Assembly: GCF_001639145.1 (NCBI RefSeq)
Contig: NZ_LROY01000002.1
Location: forward strand, 1,768,501 to 1,832,500
DNA from: Microbulbifer sp. Q7
GTDB taxonomy: Bacteria > Pseudomonadota > Gammaproteobacteria > Pseudomonadales > Cellvibrionaceae
Direction of reading: 5' to 3'
DNA: 64,000 nucleotides
The notes under the pieces are model-generated. The model had not been told where the DNA came from. It saw only the letters and a program-made list of their open reading frames with translations, and searched no databases. Shown piece after piece: positions 7,477 to 16,255 of this stretch. The position numbers and the translations under genes were made by a program. Positions within the stretch are counted from its first letter, which is position 1, and each line of letters opens with the position of its first letter.

Positions 7477-8037
7477 TCAGTCGCCTGTCCATTCCGCAAA
7501 GAAATCCTCCACTGCCAGCTCCGGTGCCGCACGGGGGGGCTTTTTCGGGGTGCCCATGTAGATGAAGCCGCTGATTTCTTCGTTTTCAGCCAGCCCCAGT
7601 GCTATTGCGACCACCCGGTTTTCCGCAAGCGCCCCCGTGCGCCAGTAGGCGCCAACACCTTCGGCAAACGCCGCGGTCAGCATGGCCTGTACCGCGCCGG
7701 CGGTGGACATGCGTTGCTCTTCAAAAGGCACCTTGGGGTGCTCTTGCAGGCGAGTGATCGCCACCAGGATCAGCGGGGCACGCAGGGGCATGGCGAGCGT
7801 GCGCTCACGTTGGACGTCACTCAGGGGGGCATCGGCCTCGCTGGCCTGGAGGTAGATTTCTCCCATCCGGTTGCGGGCCTCGCCCTCCACCACCAGGAAG
7901 CGCCAGGGGCGCAGGTTGCCGTGGTCGGCGGCACGCAGCGCAGCGCGGAAAATGGCCTCCCGTTGCTGGCGGCTTGGGGCAGGTTCCGTCAACCCGCCCA
8001 CAGATACCCGGTTGTGCAGAGCCTCCAGCGCGTCCAT
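7477..8037 (-). CDS. ydjA: Nitroreductase family protein, YdjA type
   Basis: 186 residues, close to the 183 of E. coli YdjA. It shows the FMN-binding features of small nitroreductases: an N-terminal NRVSVGGLTEPAPS segment, ADHGNLRPWRFLVV for FMN contacts, a central helix (MSTAGAVQAMLTAAFAEGVGAYWRTG) that forms the dimer, and the C-terminal GLAENEEISGFIYMG. Family members are homodimeric NAD(P)H-dependent flavoproteins that reduce nitro or quinone compounds; the natural substrate of YdjA is not settled. It stands alone, in the opposite direction to the cyclase gene. Confidence 0.9.
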   Translation of the reverse strand: MDALEALHNRVSVGGLTEPAPSRQQREAIFRAALRAADHGNLRPWRFLVVEGEARNRMGEIYLQASEADAPLSDVQRERTLAMPLRAPLILVAITRLQEHPKVPFEEQRMSTAGAVQAMLTAAFAEGVGAYWRTGALAENRVVAIALGLAENEEISGFIYMGTPKKPPRAAPELAVEDFFAEWTGD

Positions 8038-8359
8038 AGATCTTCTCCAGTTAATAAGCAGCCTATTAGAACTCCCTTTCAGGGACGTGGAATTCTACCG
8101 CAAATTTTGGAACGAATATTATGGTACGACCGTTCAATTTGAAATTGTGTCCTCTCCAGCCGTCGCATTCACCCCAACATGAGGGTAAACTTTGCGCCTG
8201 TCAGTGATCCAAGCCTCGTTATAATGAAAAACTTTTGAGGCACTGGCGTAAGCACCCGCCCGCGGCCGGACGAGTGCGCTGTACACCAGTGACTGATGGG
8301 GACGAGAAGAAAACAACATGCTCCCGGATCCACACCGTTACCGATAAGACCCAGCGTTC
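8038..8359. other. Intergenic region, divergent promoters expected
   Basis: 322 bases between the divergent nitroreductase and cyclase genes. The part near 8090-8160 is AT-richer and probably holds the promoters. No clear operator, RNA or repeat was recognised. Confidence 0.5.
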
Positions 8360-9754
8360 ATGCAGAATCAGCCAGAAGAAACCGGCGGGCGCCCGCAAGA
8401 CTCCCGCTATCCAATCTATTTCCGTGCCCTGATCTGTTTTGCGGCCTCCGGTACCCTGTTAAGCAGTGTCAATTGGTCCGCACAGCTCTCGAAAGGTGCG
8501 CTGCTTCAGCTCGCCATGGCGGCGCTGCTGCTGGCCTATATTCCCGTTGCCCACCATATTGCGCGGCGCAGCATTCCAGAAAATGCGGCCAAGATTCGCC
8601 GCTGGCTTGCATTTACCGATGCCCTCTTGATTGGCATGGCGATGGCCATGGCCAATTTCAGCCTGCTGCCCAGTTTGCTCTTCGTCACCATGGTGCAGTT
8701 CAATGCCCTGACCCAGGGTGGCGGTCGCAGCTGGTTTGAGCACAATACGGCGATGCTGATCGGTATGGGGGCGGGCTACCTGTTGCACCGCCCGACTTTG
8801 GTGGTCAACGCCGACCTCAACATCAGCGCTGCCAGCCTGATCGGGGTATTCACGTACTTCTGCTGCTACGCCTTCTACACCCACAAACAGATTTCCCGCC
8901 TGAAGGCTGACAATCAGCAGCTACACAGGGAACAGCGCATCGCCAATCTGGCCAGCTACAAGCTGTCCCGCTATCTACCCAAGCGTTTGTGGCGCGCCGT
9001 GACGACCGGCAAGGAAAAAGAGATCGTCACCGAGCGCAAACTGCTGACGGTGTTCTTTTCCGACATCAAGGATTTCAGCCAGCTCACCGAGGAGATGGAG
9101 GCGGAAACGCTCACCCGTCTGCTGAATAGTTACCTGACGGAAATGTCCCGCATCGTCGCCCATTACGGGGGCACCATCGATAAATTTATCGGTGATGCGG
9201 TGATGGTGGTGTTTGGGGACGACCAGAGCAAAGGCCCCAAGTCCGATGCACTGCGCTGTGTGGCCATGGCGCTGGCGATGCGTAAACGCGTGCGGGAAAT
9301 GATGCAGGAGTGGTACGACCAGGGTATCTCGCACCCGCTGCAGATCCGCATGGGGATCAATACCGGTTACTGTACGGTTGGGGTATTCGGCACCGCCGAC
9401 CACCAGACCTACACGGTGATGGGCACCCACGTAAACCTGGCCGCGCGCCTGGAAAGCGCCGCCGACCCCGGTGAGGTGCTGATCAGCCATGAAACCTGGG
9501 CCATGATCAAGCAGACCGTCATGTGTCGCGACAAGGGCCATGTCACCGTGAAAGGTTTCAGCACGCCGGTGAAGGTGTATTCCGTCACCGACCTGCGCAA
9601 GAACCTGGGGGGCCAGCAGAGCTACCTGGAAGAACACGCCCCGGGCTTCGCCATGCACCTGGACCTGGACAAGGTGCGCAATTACGACAAGGAAAAAGTG
9701 CTGCAGGCGCTGCAAAAGGCGCAGGCCCGCCTCAAGAGCAAGGTCATCATCTAA
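8360..9754 (+). CDS. Membrane-bound class III adenylate cyclase
   Basis: 464 residues. About six hydrophobic segments fill residues 18-172 (MASE-type membrane sensor), followed by a short coiled linker (QISRLKADNQQLHREQRIANL), a YLPKRLW motif before the catalytic domain, and a cyclase domain from about 225 to 410. Metal-binding aspartates are Asp235 in FFSDIKDFS and Asp279 in FIGDAVM, with the exact 44-residue spacing of the class. YTVMGTHVNLAARLE gives the transition-state Asn and Arg. The Thr in YTVMG takes the place of the usual adenine-selecting Asp, as in CyaB1-like bacterial enzymes, so cAMP is the likely product. It probably makes cAMP in response to a membrane signal. Confidence 0.92.
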   Translation: MQNQPEETGGRPQDSRYPIYFRALICFAASGTLLSSVNWSAQLSKGALLQLAMAALLLAYIPVAHHIARRSIPENAAKIRRWLAFTDALLIGMAMAMANFSLLPSLLFVTMVQFNALTQGGGRSWFEHNTAMLIGMGAGYLLHRPTLVVNADLNISAASLIGVFTYFCCYAFYTHKQISRLKADNQQLHREQRIANLASYKLSRYLPKRLWRAVTTGKEKEIVTERKLLTVFFSDIKDFSQLTEEMEAETLTRLLNSYLTEMSRIVAHYGGTIDKFIGDAVMVVFGDDQSKGPKSDALRCVAMALAMRKRVREMMQEWYDQGISHPLQIRMGINTGYCTVGVFGTADHQTYTVMGTHVNLAARLESAADPGEVLISHETWAMIKQTVMCRDKGHVTVKGFSTPVKVYSVTDLRKNLGGQQSYLEEHAPGFAMHLDLDKVRNYDKEKVLQALQKAQARLKSKVII

Positions 9755-9783
9755 CGCCCCGCCCTACGCCAGCCCCGGCAGCT

Positions 9784-10617
9784 TCACTGCCGGGCAAAGC
9801 GCCCCGGAAACACAATCTCGCCCGTAGACGTCCGCAGTGGATTGATATCCAGTCCGCCGCGACGGGTATAGCGGGCGCACACCGTCAGCTGTTCAAAATC
9901 CGCCAGCTGCTGCAGATCGCAATAGATACGCTCCACGCAGTGTTCGTGGAAATCCTGATGCTCGCGAAAAGAAACCACGTAGGCCAGCACCGAGGCATGG
10001 TCGAGTTGTGGACCGCGGTAGGTGATAGAAACGGTGGCCCAGTCGGGCTGCCCGGTTACGGGACAGTTGCTGCGCAGCAGGTGGCTGTATAGCGTCTCCC
10101 CGGTCGCAGCACCCGCGCCCGGCGCCAGCTTCAGCAAACCGGCATCCGGCTGATAGACCCGTGTCTCCAAGTCGAGCTTGTCCACGCAGGTTCCCACTGG
10201 AGCCTGCACCGCCAGCACCGGGTCCTCTACATCAAACAGGGTCACCGCCACATCACTGCCGGCGGCCGCACTCAGATCTTTTTCCAGCGTTGCGCGCACC
10301 GTTTCGGCAGATTCGAATTCCGTCTGGTTGAACGAATTCAAATACAGTTTGAACGACTTGGATTCGATCATCGACGGGCTGGAGGCGGCAAAGCGGAAAC
10401 GGGCCACCGCTACTTGCGGCACCCCTTTGGGATTCAGCCAGGAAAGCTCGAACCCCCACCACTCGTCGGCACCGGTAAACGGGAGCGCGGCCCCCTCAAT
10501 CCCCAGGTGCGCGCGCGATACCGAGCGGGGAATCGGGTGCAGCAGCTGCGGGTTGTAGGTGGACTCGTAGCGGGTCTCCTGCCCCAGCGGCAGGTTTTGC
10601 CAGTCTTCGCGTTGCAT
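9784..10617 (-). CDS. queF: NADPH-dependent 7-cyano-7-deazaguanine reductase
   Basis: 277 residues, the long bimodular (E. coli-type) QueF. It reduces preQ0 to preQ1 in queuosine biosynthesis for tRNA wobble position 34. The catalytic cysteine is in LLRSNCPVTGQPDW, which also forms the thioimide with the nitrile. The aspartate lies in RGPQLDHASVL, and FHEHCVERIYCDL holds the substrate-binding His/Glu. An N-terminal NPQLLHPIPRS segment is typical of the long form. It converges with the cyclase gene, leaving only 29 bases between the two stops. Confidence 0.96.
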   Translation of the reverse strand: MQREDWQNLPLGQETRYESTYNPQLLHPIPRSVSRAHLGIEGAALPFTGADEWWGFELSWLNPKGVPQVAVARFRFAASSPSMIESKSFKLYLNSFNQTEFESAETVRATLEKDLSAAAGSDVAVTLFDVEDPVLAVQAPVGTCVDKLDLETRVYQPDAGLLKLAPGAGAATGETLYSHLLRSNCPVTGQPDWATVSITYRGPQLDHASVLAYVVSFREHQDFHEHCVERIYCDLQQLADFEQLTVCARYTRRGGLDINPLRTSTGEIVFPGRFARQ

Positions 10618-10684
10618 CGTCAGCTCCAGTAACCTCGATCTATCAGTGACGCACTATCAATGGCGTTCTATCAATGACGTGCGA

Positions 10685-11458
10685 TTAATGGCGCAGCCGC
10701 TTGCCGTGACTCATCAGGTGCAGAGCCCAGGCAGACAGCAGCGCGATAAAGGCCAGCACACCGACAAAGGCCCAGCCCACGCTGATATCGGAAACACCGA
10801 GCACCCCATAGCGGAAGGCATTGACCATATACAGAATCGGATTGAGCTTGGACAACCCCTGCCAGAACGGCGACAGCAGTTCGATGGAATAGAACACCCC
10901 ACCCAGATAGGTCAGCGGCGTCAGCACGAAGGTGGGAATAATCGAGATGTCGTCGAAGCTGTTGGCGAAGATTGCATTGATAAATCCCGCCAGTGAAAAC
11001 AGAACCGAGGTCAGGAACACGATCAGTATTGTGAGACCGATATGCTGCACCGACAGCGAGGTGAACAGTAGCGCGATCAGGGTGACAACCGCTCCCACGA
11101 TCAGGCCGCGCGCGACTCCACCGAGCACGTAGCCCGCCATCACCACCCAGTTGGGCGTGGGCGACACCAGCAACTCCTCCACGCTGCGCTGAAACTTGGC
11201 ACTGTAAAACGAAGAGACCACATTGCCGTAAGAGTTGGTGATCACCGCCATCATGATCAGCCCCGGTACCACAAACTCCATATAGGAATAGCCGCCCATT
11301 TCACCAATACGGCTGCCGATCAGGGAACCGAAAATCACAAAGTACAGCGACATGGTGATCACCGGCGGTACCAGCGTCTGCGGCCAGATACGGAGAAACC
11401 GGCGCACTTCCCGACGGAAGATGGTGGAAAACGCGGTCCAGATTAACGACAGGCTCAT
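10685..11458 (-). CDS. yadH: ABC-2 type transporter permease, YadH-like
   Basis: 257 residues with about six membrane segments of the ABC-2 type. The N-terminus AFSTIFRREVRRFLRIWPQTLVPPVITMSLYF is characteristic of YadH-like permeases, and the C-terminal half contains the conserved TPLTYLGGVFYSIELLSPFWQGLSK block. It should form the membrane dimer of an exporter whose substrate is unknown (this family includes polysaccharide, lipid and drug exporters). The start overlaps the stop of the ATPase gene by 4 bases, so the two are translationally coupled. Confidence 0.93.
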   Translation of the reverse strand: MSLSLIWTAFSTIFRREVRRFLRIWPQTLVPPVITMSLYFVIFGSLIGSRIGEMGGYSYMEFVVPGLIMMAVITNSYGNVVSSFYSAKFQRSVEELLVSPTPNWVVMAGYVLGGVARGLIVGAVVTLIALLFTSLSVQHIGLTILIVFLTSVLFSLAGFINAIFANSFDDISIIPTFVLTPLTYLGGVFYSIELLSPFWQGLSKLNPILYMVNAFRYGVLGVSDISVGWAFVGVLAFIALLSAWALHLMSHGKRLRH

Positions 11459-12420
11459 GACTGCACCTCCTTGCTTTCACCCTGGTCATCGTCGGCTTTT
11501 TGCTGCTTGTTGTCCGCAAGCAACGAGACGAACAGCTCTTCCAGTCGATTGGCACGGTTGCGCATACTGGTTACCGAAATATTCTGTGCAGTGAGCAGGG
11601 TAAACAGCTCGCTCAGCGACTGCCCCTTGTGCACTGTTACCTCCAGGCTGTGCTCGTCCAACAGGCGACCTTCAAAGTGACCGAAGTCTGGCACCTCGCT
11701 CAGGGATTCGCGCGTATCCAGGATAAACACTTCGCGGCTGAGGGTTTTGATCAGGGATTTGATCGAGGTGTTTTCAACAATATCGCCCTTGTCGATGATG
11801 GCGATATTGCGGCACAGGCTCTCCGCCTCTTCCAGATAGTGGGTGGTCAGGATAATGGTGGTGCCCCGCTGGTTGATCTCCTGCAGGAACTCCCACATGG
11901 AACGCCGCAACTCGATGTCCACGCCGGCGGTGGGCTCGTCGAGAATCAGGAGCTTCGGCTCGTGGATCAGCGCGCGCGCGATCATCAGCCTGCGCTTCAT
12001 ACCGCCCGACAGCATACGGGCCTGGGTGCTGCGTTTGTCCCACAGCCCCAATTTGCGCAGGTACTTCTCGGTGCGCTCCTCGGCGAGCTTGCGCGGCATG
12101 CCATAAAAGCCGCCTTGGGTGCAGACGATGTCGAACACCTTTTCAAACTGGCTGAAATTGAACTCCTGGGGCACCACGCCGAGCTGCTGCTTGGCCCTGG
12201 GGAAGTCTTTGTCGATATCGATACCGAAGATAGACACGCTGCCGCCCGTCTTGCGCACCAGCGAGCAAAGAATCCCGATGGTGGTGGACTTGCCGGCGCC
12301 GTTCGGCCCCAGCAGGGCAAAAAAGTCCCCCGGCTGCACATCGAAGCTGATGCCTTTCAGGGCCTGAAAGCCATTGTCGTACGTTTTCTGCAGGTCGCGA
12401 ATGGAGAGTGCGGCTGTCAT
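11455..12420 (-). CDS. yadG: ABC transporter ATP-binding protein, YadG-like
   Basis: 321 residues. All nucleotide-binding motifs are present in order: Walker A GPNGAGKST near residue 40, a Q-loop (VVPQEFNFSQ), signature MLSGGMKRR, Walker B LLILDEPTAGVD and the switch His in ILTTHYLEEAE. The C-terminal extension after about 230 is usual for ABC-2 exporters. It powers the permease encoded next to it. The gene lies downstream of the tRNA array but behind a terminator, so it should have its own promoter in 12421-12596. Confidence 0.94.
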   Translation of the reverse strand: MTAALSIRDLQKTYDNGFQALKGISFDVQPGDFFALLGPNGAGKSTTIGILCSLVRKTGGSVSIFGIDIDKDFPRAKQQLGVVPQEFNFSQFEKVFDIVCTQGGFYGMPRKLAEERTEKYLRKLGLWDKRSTQARMLSGGMKRRLMIARALIHEPKLLILDEPTAGVDIELRRSMWEFLQEINQRGTTIILTTHYLEEAESLCRNIAIIDKGDIVENTSIKSLIKTLSREVFILDTRESLSEVPDFGHFEGRLLDEHSLEVTVHKGQSLSELFTLLTAQNISVTSMRNRANRLEELFVSLLADNKQQKADDDQGESKEVQS

Positions 12421-12596
12421 GCTACCAACTGTATTTACGAAAAGAAGGCGCTATTCAACGCCCATGCGAGGCACATTTCAACCCGGGGCCGAACGGGCAG
12501 CGCCAGTGGTCGCCATACGGGGGATAAGGCAGGCCTGCCAGGACGACACTGCCGACAACAGGCCGGGCAAGAACATACGGCCAAAAACGTGCAGGC

Positions 12597-12626
12597 AAAA
12601 AAAAGCCGCTCATTGAGCGGCTTTTA
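12597..12626 (-). terminator. Terminator of the tRNA Glu/Gly array
   Basis: The hairpin AGCCGCTCATTGAGCGGCT (12604-12622) has A-runs on the left and T-runs on the right, so it can act on both strands. On the minus strand it lies 4 bases past the last tRNA-Gly and is followed by eight or more T residues. Confidence 0.85.
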
Positions 12627-12629
12627 TTT

Positions 12630-12705
12630 TGGAGCGGGAAACCGGGTTCGAACCGGCGACCTCAACCTTGGCAAGGTTGCGCTCTACCAACTGAGCTATT
12701 CCCGC
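12630..12705 (-). tRNA. tRNA-Gly (GCC), copy 2
   Basis: 76 bases with encoded CCA. Acceptor GCGGGAA pairs with TTCCCGC, anticodon loop TTGCCAA gives GCC, and the T-loop is GGTTCGAACCC. It is identical to the other tRNA-Gly of the array at 12867-12942 and is the last gene of the transcript. Confidence 0.97.
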
Positions 12706-12782
12706 GAATTTGACTGGACCGAAAAACTAAATCTTCCGGCCCAGTAATGCAAGGTCGTCGTTGCGTTGCGACCTCGCAGTAT

Positions 12783-12858
12783 TGGCATCCCCAAGGGGAG
12801 TCGAACCCCTGTTACCGCCGTGAAAGGGCGGTGTCCTAGGCCTCTAGACGATGGGGAC
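12783..12858 (-). tRNA. tRNA-Glu (TTC), copy 2
   Basis: 76 bases with encoded CCA. The 5' end is GTCCCCATCGTCTAGAGGCC, and the anticodon loop CTTTCAC gives TTC (glutamate). The first and seventy-second bases form a G-T pair. It matches the copy at 12945-13020. Confidence 0.97.
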
Positions 12859-12866
12859 ATAGGAAC

Positions 12867-12942
12867 TGGAGCGGGAAACCGGGTTCGAACCGGCGACCTC
12901 AACCTTGGCAAGGTTGCGCTCTACCAACTGAGCTATTCCCGC
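12867..12942 (-). tRNA. tRNA-Gly (GCC), copy 1
   Basis: 76 bases with encoded CCA and anticodon GCC; identical to the tRNA-Gly at 12630-12705. It lies 2 bases downstream of tRNA-Glu copy 1, so the pair is processed from one precursor. Confidence 0.97.
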
Positions 12943-12944
12943 AG

Positions 12945-13020
12945 TGGCATCCCCAAGGGGAGTCGAACCCCTGTTACCGCCGTGAAAGGGCGGTGTCCTA
13001 GGCCTCTAGACGATGGGGAC
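12945..13020 (-). tRNA. tRNA-Glu (TTC), copy 1
   Basis: 76 bases with encoded CCA and anticodon TTC. It is the first gene of the four-tRNA transcript (Glu-Gly-Glu-Gly), which looks like a tandem duplication of a Glu-Gly pair. Confidence 0.97.
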
Positions 13021-13086
13021 CCAGAATCCTTCATCGGCGTCGCTGAGTGCTTGTGAAAGTTCAGCTGTGCGTCAGAAGTGGGGCGC

Positions 13087-13115
13087 ATTCTATGGACAGC
13101 CCGGGGGGCTGTCAA
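13087..13115 (-). promoter_or_regulatory. Promoter of the tRNA Glu/Gly array
   Basis: On the minus strand: a perfect -35 TTGACA (13115-13110), a 17-base spacer, and -10 TAGAAT (13092-13087), followed by a GC-rich discriminator (GCGCCCC). This is a strong sigma-70 promoter of the stable RNA type, probably under ppGpp control. It lies 67 bases upstream of the first tRNA. Confidence 0.8.
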
Positions 13116-13263
13116 CACCCGATTGAAAACTTTTCTGTAAATTTTTCCTTTCCATACAGGGACTTACATAACCACCCGCACGACGGCCCGCAAACTGGCC
13201 CGCCGCCTGCCTGGATTGACCGGGCACCGCGCCACAGTGACCACCGGGCGGCCCATAAAGTGA

Positions 13264-14181
13264 TTAAGGCGCCACCTCCCTGCCTGCACCCAGGCGCTCC
13301 TCGAGCCGCCGCAGGAACTCGCGAATTCGTGCGGCGTTGCTGCCAAAATCCCGCTCGCCGGTGCGAGAGGCAGACCGCATGTCCACCTCGGTATTCGTCG
13401 CAGGGGTAGCGGCGGCAGCCTTACCGGCGTCCTCACCAGCGTCCTTACCCGCGTCCGAGCCACCCGCCGCGGTTTTCGGGTCGTCGGTTGATGTCTTATC
13501 AGAGGCTTTCTTTTCATCCTTCGGCGTCTCGGTGGATGCCCCCTCCGGACGGATGCGCACCACAACATCCTGGGTGACCCCAAGGATCGGTGTGCGCGCC
13601 ACTGCCTCCAGACGGCCCTGCCCCGCTTTCACCGCGATGACCCGCCAACCAAGCTCCCGCGCCACCAGCTCTGCCGCTGCCATGACATCGGCCGTGGGGG
13701 CCGGCACCACCAGTGTCTGAATATCCCGATACGCGGGCGTTTCTTTCTGCACCGCAGCGGCGGCCGCGCCCGGGTAGTCGGGGCTGTGATCGCCCTTTTC
13801 ACGCACGGACAGCAACAGGTCAAACTGGGGGGGATCCTCCAGGTCGGTGGTAATGTCGTAGAGCGCCGGCGCATTCAGGCTCTGCTGCCCCACCGTATAC
13901 AGCGGCAACGCAACGGGAACCAGGCCCAGCACCATGGCCCACAGGGCCGCCGTGCGCGCCTCGCTGTGGCGGCGGATCAGCCCCCACAGGAACACCAGCA
14001 TGGAGAAGAGCGCCACCGCCACCATGGCGAGCCCCAGACCGCCAAATAGCTTCAGGGCAGACTCCAGCCCCAGCACACCGGTGCGCACGCCCACCACACC
14101 CAGGCCAATGCCGGCCAGCAGTGTCCATTGAATGCGGTACAGCCAGCGTCCCCAGTGGCGCGGGCGGCCTGATCGAATCAT
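13264..14181 (-). CDS. DUF1499 membrane protein with a low-complexity insert
   Basis: 305 residues from ATG 14181, chosen because GGAG lies 7 bases upstream. Three membrane segments (about 12-32, 42-65 and 74-97) precede a soluble DUF1499 domain. The conserved family blocks are DVVVRIRPEG and, near the C-terminus, VDMRSASRTGERDFGSNA, which ends in the typical ARIREFLRRLEER helix. Between the two blocks is an insert of about 45 residues, rich in Lys, Asp, Thr and Ala, not expected in the family. The biochemical role of DUF1499 is unknown. The gene stands alone between the tRNA array and msrB. Confidence 0.8.
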   Translation of the reverse strand: MIRSGRPRHWGRWLYRIQWTLLAGIGLGVVGVRTGVLGLESALKLFGGLGLAMVAVALFSMLVFLWGLIRRHSEARTAALWAMVLGLVPVALPLYTVGQQSLNAPALYDITTDLEDPPQFDLLLSVREKGDHSPDYPGAAAAAVQKETPAYRDIQTLVVPAPTADVMAAAELVARELGWRVIAVKAGQGRLEAVARTPILGVTQDVVVRIRPEGASTETPKDEKKASDKTSTDDPKTAAGGSDAGKDAGEDAGKAAAATPATNTEVDMRSASRTGERDFGSNAARIREFLRRLEERLGAGREVAP

Positions 14182-14285
14182 CTCCGTTCTCCACGCTGCA
14201 GCGGCCAATGCCGACGCGGTAAGCGAGGGCTTACCCCAGTCACGCAGGCCGCAAGACTACCCTTCGACGGTCGGGGCCGGCTCGG

Positions 14286-14723
14286 TCACTCCGCGCCTTT
14301 CTGCGGGTCGTGCTCCGGGTCGCGCTCCGGGTCCTGCTCAGGGTCGTGTTTTACCGACAGTGAATTAACACAATAGCGCAAGCCGGTGGCGGTCGGCCCA
14401 TCCGGGAAAACATGACCGAGGTGACAGCCACAGTTGGCACACAAGATCTCGGTGCGCTGCATGCCCAGGCTGTTGTCCACGCGCTCCTCAACGACGCCGC
14501 TCTTTGCCGCCGCATCAAAGCTTGGCCAGCCGCAGCCTGCATCAAACTTGGACTCCGCGTGAAACAGCACCTCTTTACAGCAACGGCAGCGGTACTTGCC
14601 GTCCTCGAAGGTATCCCAGTACTCGCCGGTAAATGGCCGCTCGGTCCCCGCCTCGCGACAAACGCGAAATTCTTCTTCGGTCAGGCGCTCGCGCCAGTAG
14701 TTATCGTCTTTTTCTTTTGACAT
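14286..14723 (-). CDS. msrB: Peptide-methionine (R)-S-oxide reductase
   Basis: 145 residues from ATG 14723, where AGGAG lies 7 bases upstream; the upstream frame is noncoding leader. It repairs oxidised methionine (R-sulfoxide) in proteins using thioredoxin. The zinc site is formed by C-x-x-C pairs in [10 protein letters not shown] and [12 protein letters not shown], substrate contacts are in GCGWPSF, and the catalytic Cys is in RYCVNSLSV. The C-terminus carries a short Asp/Pro/Glu repeat tail ([14 protein letters not shown]), likely unstructured. It is divergent from alaA. Confidence 0.96.
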   Translation of the reverse strand: MSKEKDDNYWRERLTEEEFRVCREAGTERPFTGEYWDTFEDGKYRCRCCKEVLFHAESKFDAGCGWPSFDAAAKSGVVEERVDNSLGMQRTEILCANCGCHLGHVFPDGPTATGLRYCVNSLSVKHDPEQDPERDPEHDPQKGAE

Positions 14724-14992
14724 ACTGTGACTCCTTTTTTTGCCTGATAAGTCAGTATCCAGCGGCAGTACCCAGCCCGGCCCAACACTTAGCGGCAACA
14801 CCTTACTCTATCACTGGTGTTTTCCCCATCGCGCCCGGTTCACCCAACCACGTCCGGTGGCCACAAACCGATTCCAAAACTGGCAGAAAAGCCTGCTTAA
14901 CATCAGGCCCCAGTTAGAAGAATTTGCCCGCCGGAGCGCCGCTGCGCGACGATCCGGTGTACTGTTGAAATGCCTATTTAAAGAACACAGCA

Positions 14993-16207
14993 ATGAAGGA
15001 TATTCACAAGTCGGAAAAACTCCACGGTGTCTGCTACGAAATACGCGGTCCCGTCATGGAGCAGGCCTCGCGCCTGGAAGAGGAAGGCCACCGGATCATG
15101 AAGCTGAACATCGGCAACCCGGCCCCTTTCGGCTTCGACGCACCGGACGAAATCCTCCAGGATGTGATCTACAACCTTTCCCAGGCGCAGGGCTACGTGG
15201 AATCCAAGGGCCTGTTTGCGGCACGCAAGGCCATCATGCACGAGTGCCAGAACCTGGGCATCCCCGGTGTGGACATCGACGATATCTACCTCGGCAACGG
15301 TGTTTCCGAACTGATCTCCATGTCTACCCAGGCGCTGCTGAATACCGGCGACGAAATGCTGTTACCGATGCCCAACTATCCGCTGTGGATGGCGGCCACC
15401 AACCTCACCGGCGCCAAGCCAGTGCTGTACCGCTGTGACGAGCAGGCGGGCTGGCTGCCGGATATCGACGACATCAAGTCCAAGATTACCCCGCGCACAC
15501 GCGGCATTGTGGTGATCAACCCGAATAACCCGACCGGTGCGGTCTACCCGAAAGCCCTGCTGGAACAGATCGTTGAAGTTGCGCGCCAGCACAACCTGGT
15601 CATTTTTGCCGACGAGATCTACAGCAAAATCCTGTACGACGACGCCGAGTTCACCCCCATGGGCACCCTCGCCGAGGATGTACTGTGCCTGAGCTTCAAT
15701 GGCCTTTCCAAATCCTACCGGCTGGCCGGGTTCCGCTCTGGCTGGATGATCATCAGCGGCGCCAAGCACCGCGCGCGCGGGTTCATCGAGGGCATGGACA
15801 TCCTGTCCTCCATGCGTCTGTGCGGCAATGTACCGGCAATGTTCGCGGTGCAAACGGCGCTTGGCGGCTATCAAAGTATCAAGGACCTGGTGTTGCCCGG
15901 CGGTCGCCTGCGCCAACAGCGTGACCTCGCCTACCGGATGCTGAACGATATCCCCGGGGTCAGCTGCGTGAAGCCGCAGGGCGCCATTTATCTGTTCCCG
16001 CGCATTGACCTGAACCAACACAAGATCGACAACGACGAAAAGCTTGTGCTCGATTTCCTGCGCCAGGAAAAAATCCTGCTGGTACAGGGCAGCGCCTTCC
16101 ACTGGGACGCGCCCGATCATCTGCGCATCGTGTTTTTACCCCGCGCCGACGACCTGTCCCACGCGATCCAACGCCTCGGCCATTTTCTTGAGCGTTACTC
16201 AAAGTAA
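14993..16207 (+). CDS. alaA: Alanine-synthesising aminotransferase
   Basis: 404 residues, the length and sequence type of E. coli AlaA (YfbQ), a class I fold-type PLP enzyme that makes alanine from pyruvate with glutamate as donor. The PLP lysine is Lys240 in NGLSKSYRLAG. NPNNPTGAVY and the C-terminal FLPRADDL region with its conserved Arg (DHLRIVF) bind the substrate carboxylate. The start matches the conserved family N-terminus (KSEKLHGVCYEIRGPV). It may be followed in one transcript by the small gene 48 bases downstream. Confidence 0.95.
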   Translation: MKDIHKSEKLHGVCYEIRGPVMEQASRLEEEGHRIMKLNIGNPAPFGFDAPDEILQDVIYNLSQAQGYVESKGLFAARKAIMHECQNLGIPGVDIDDIYLGNGVSELISMSTQALLNTGDEMLLPMPNYPLWMAATNLTGAKPVLYRCDEQAGWLPDIDDIKSKITPRTRGIVVINPNNPTGAVYPKALLEQIVEVARQHNLVIFADEIYSKILYDDAEFTPMGTLAEDVLCLSFNGLSKSYRLAGFRSGWMIISGAKHRARGFIEGMDILSSMRLCGNVPAMFAVQTALGGYQSIKDLVLPGGRLRQQRDLAYRMLNDIPGVSCVKPQGAIYLFPRIDLNQHKIDNDEKLVLDFLRQEKILLVQGSAFHWDAPDHLRIVFLPRADDLSHAIQRLGHFLERYSK

Positions 16208-16255
16208 ACACCGACCACAGGTTTAGAGCAGGAAGAGCAGGTACGAGAAGAACCG

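Noticed and set aside
11500..12747. A 415-codon plus-strand frame opposite yadG
   Set aside because: It is the antisense of the ATPase gene and also runs through a terminator and a tRNA.
12766..13056. A 96-codon frame across the tRNA array
   Set aside because: It simply translates tRNA genes on the opposite strand.
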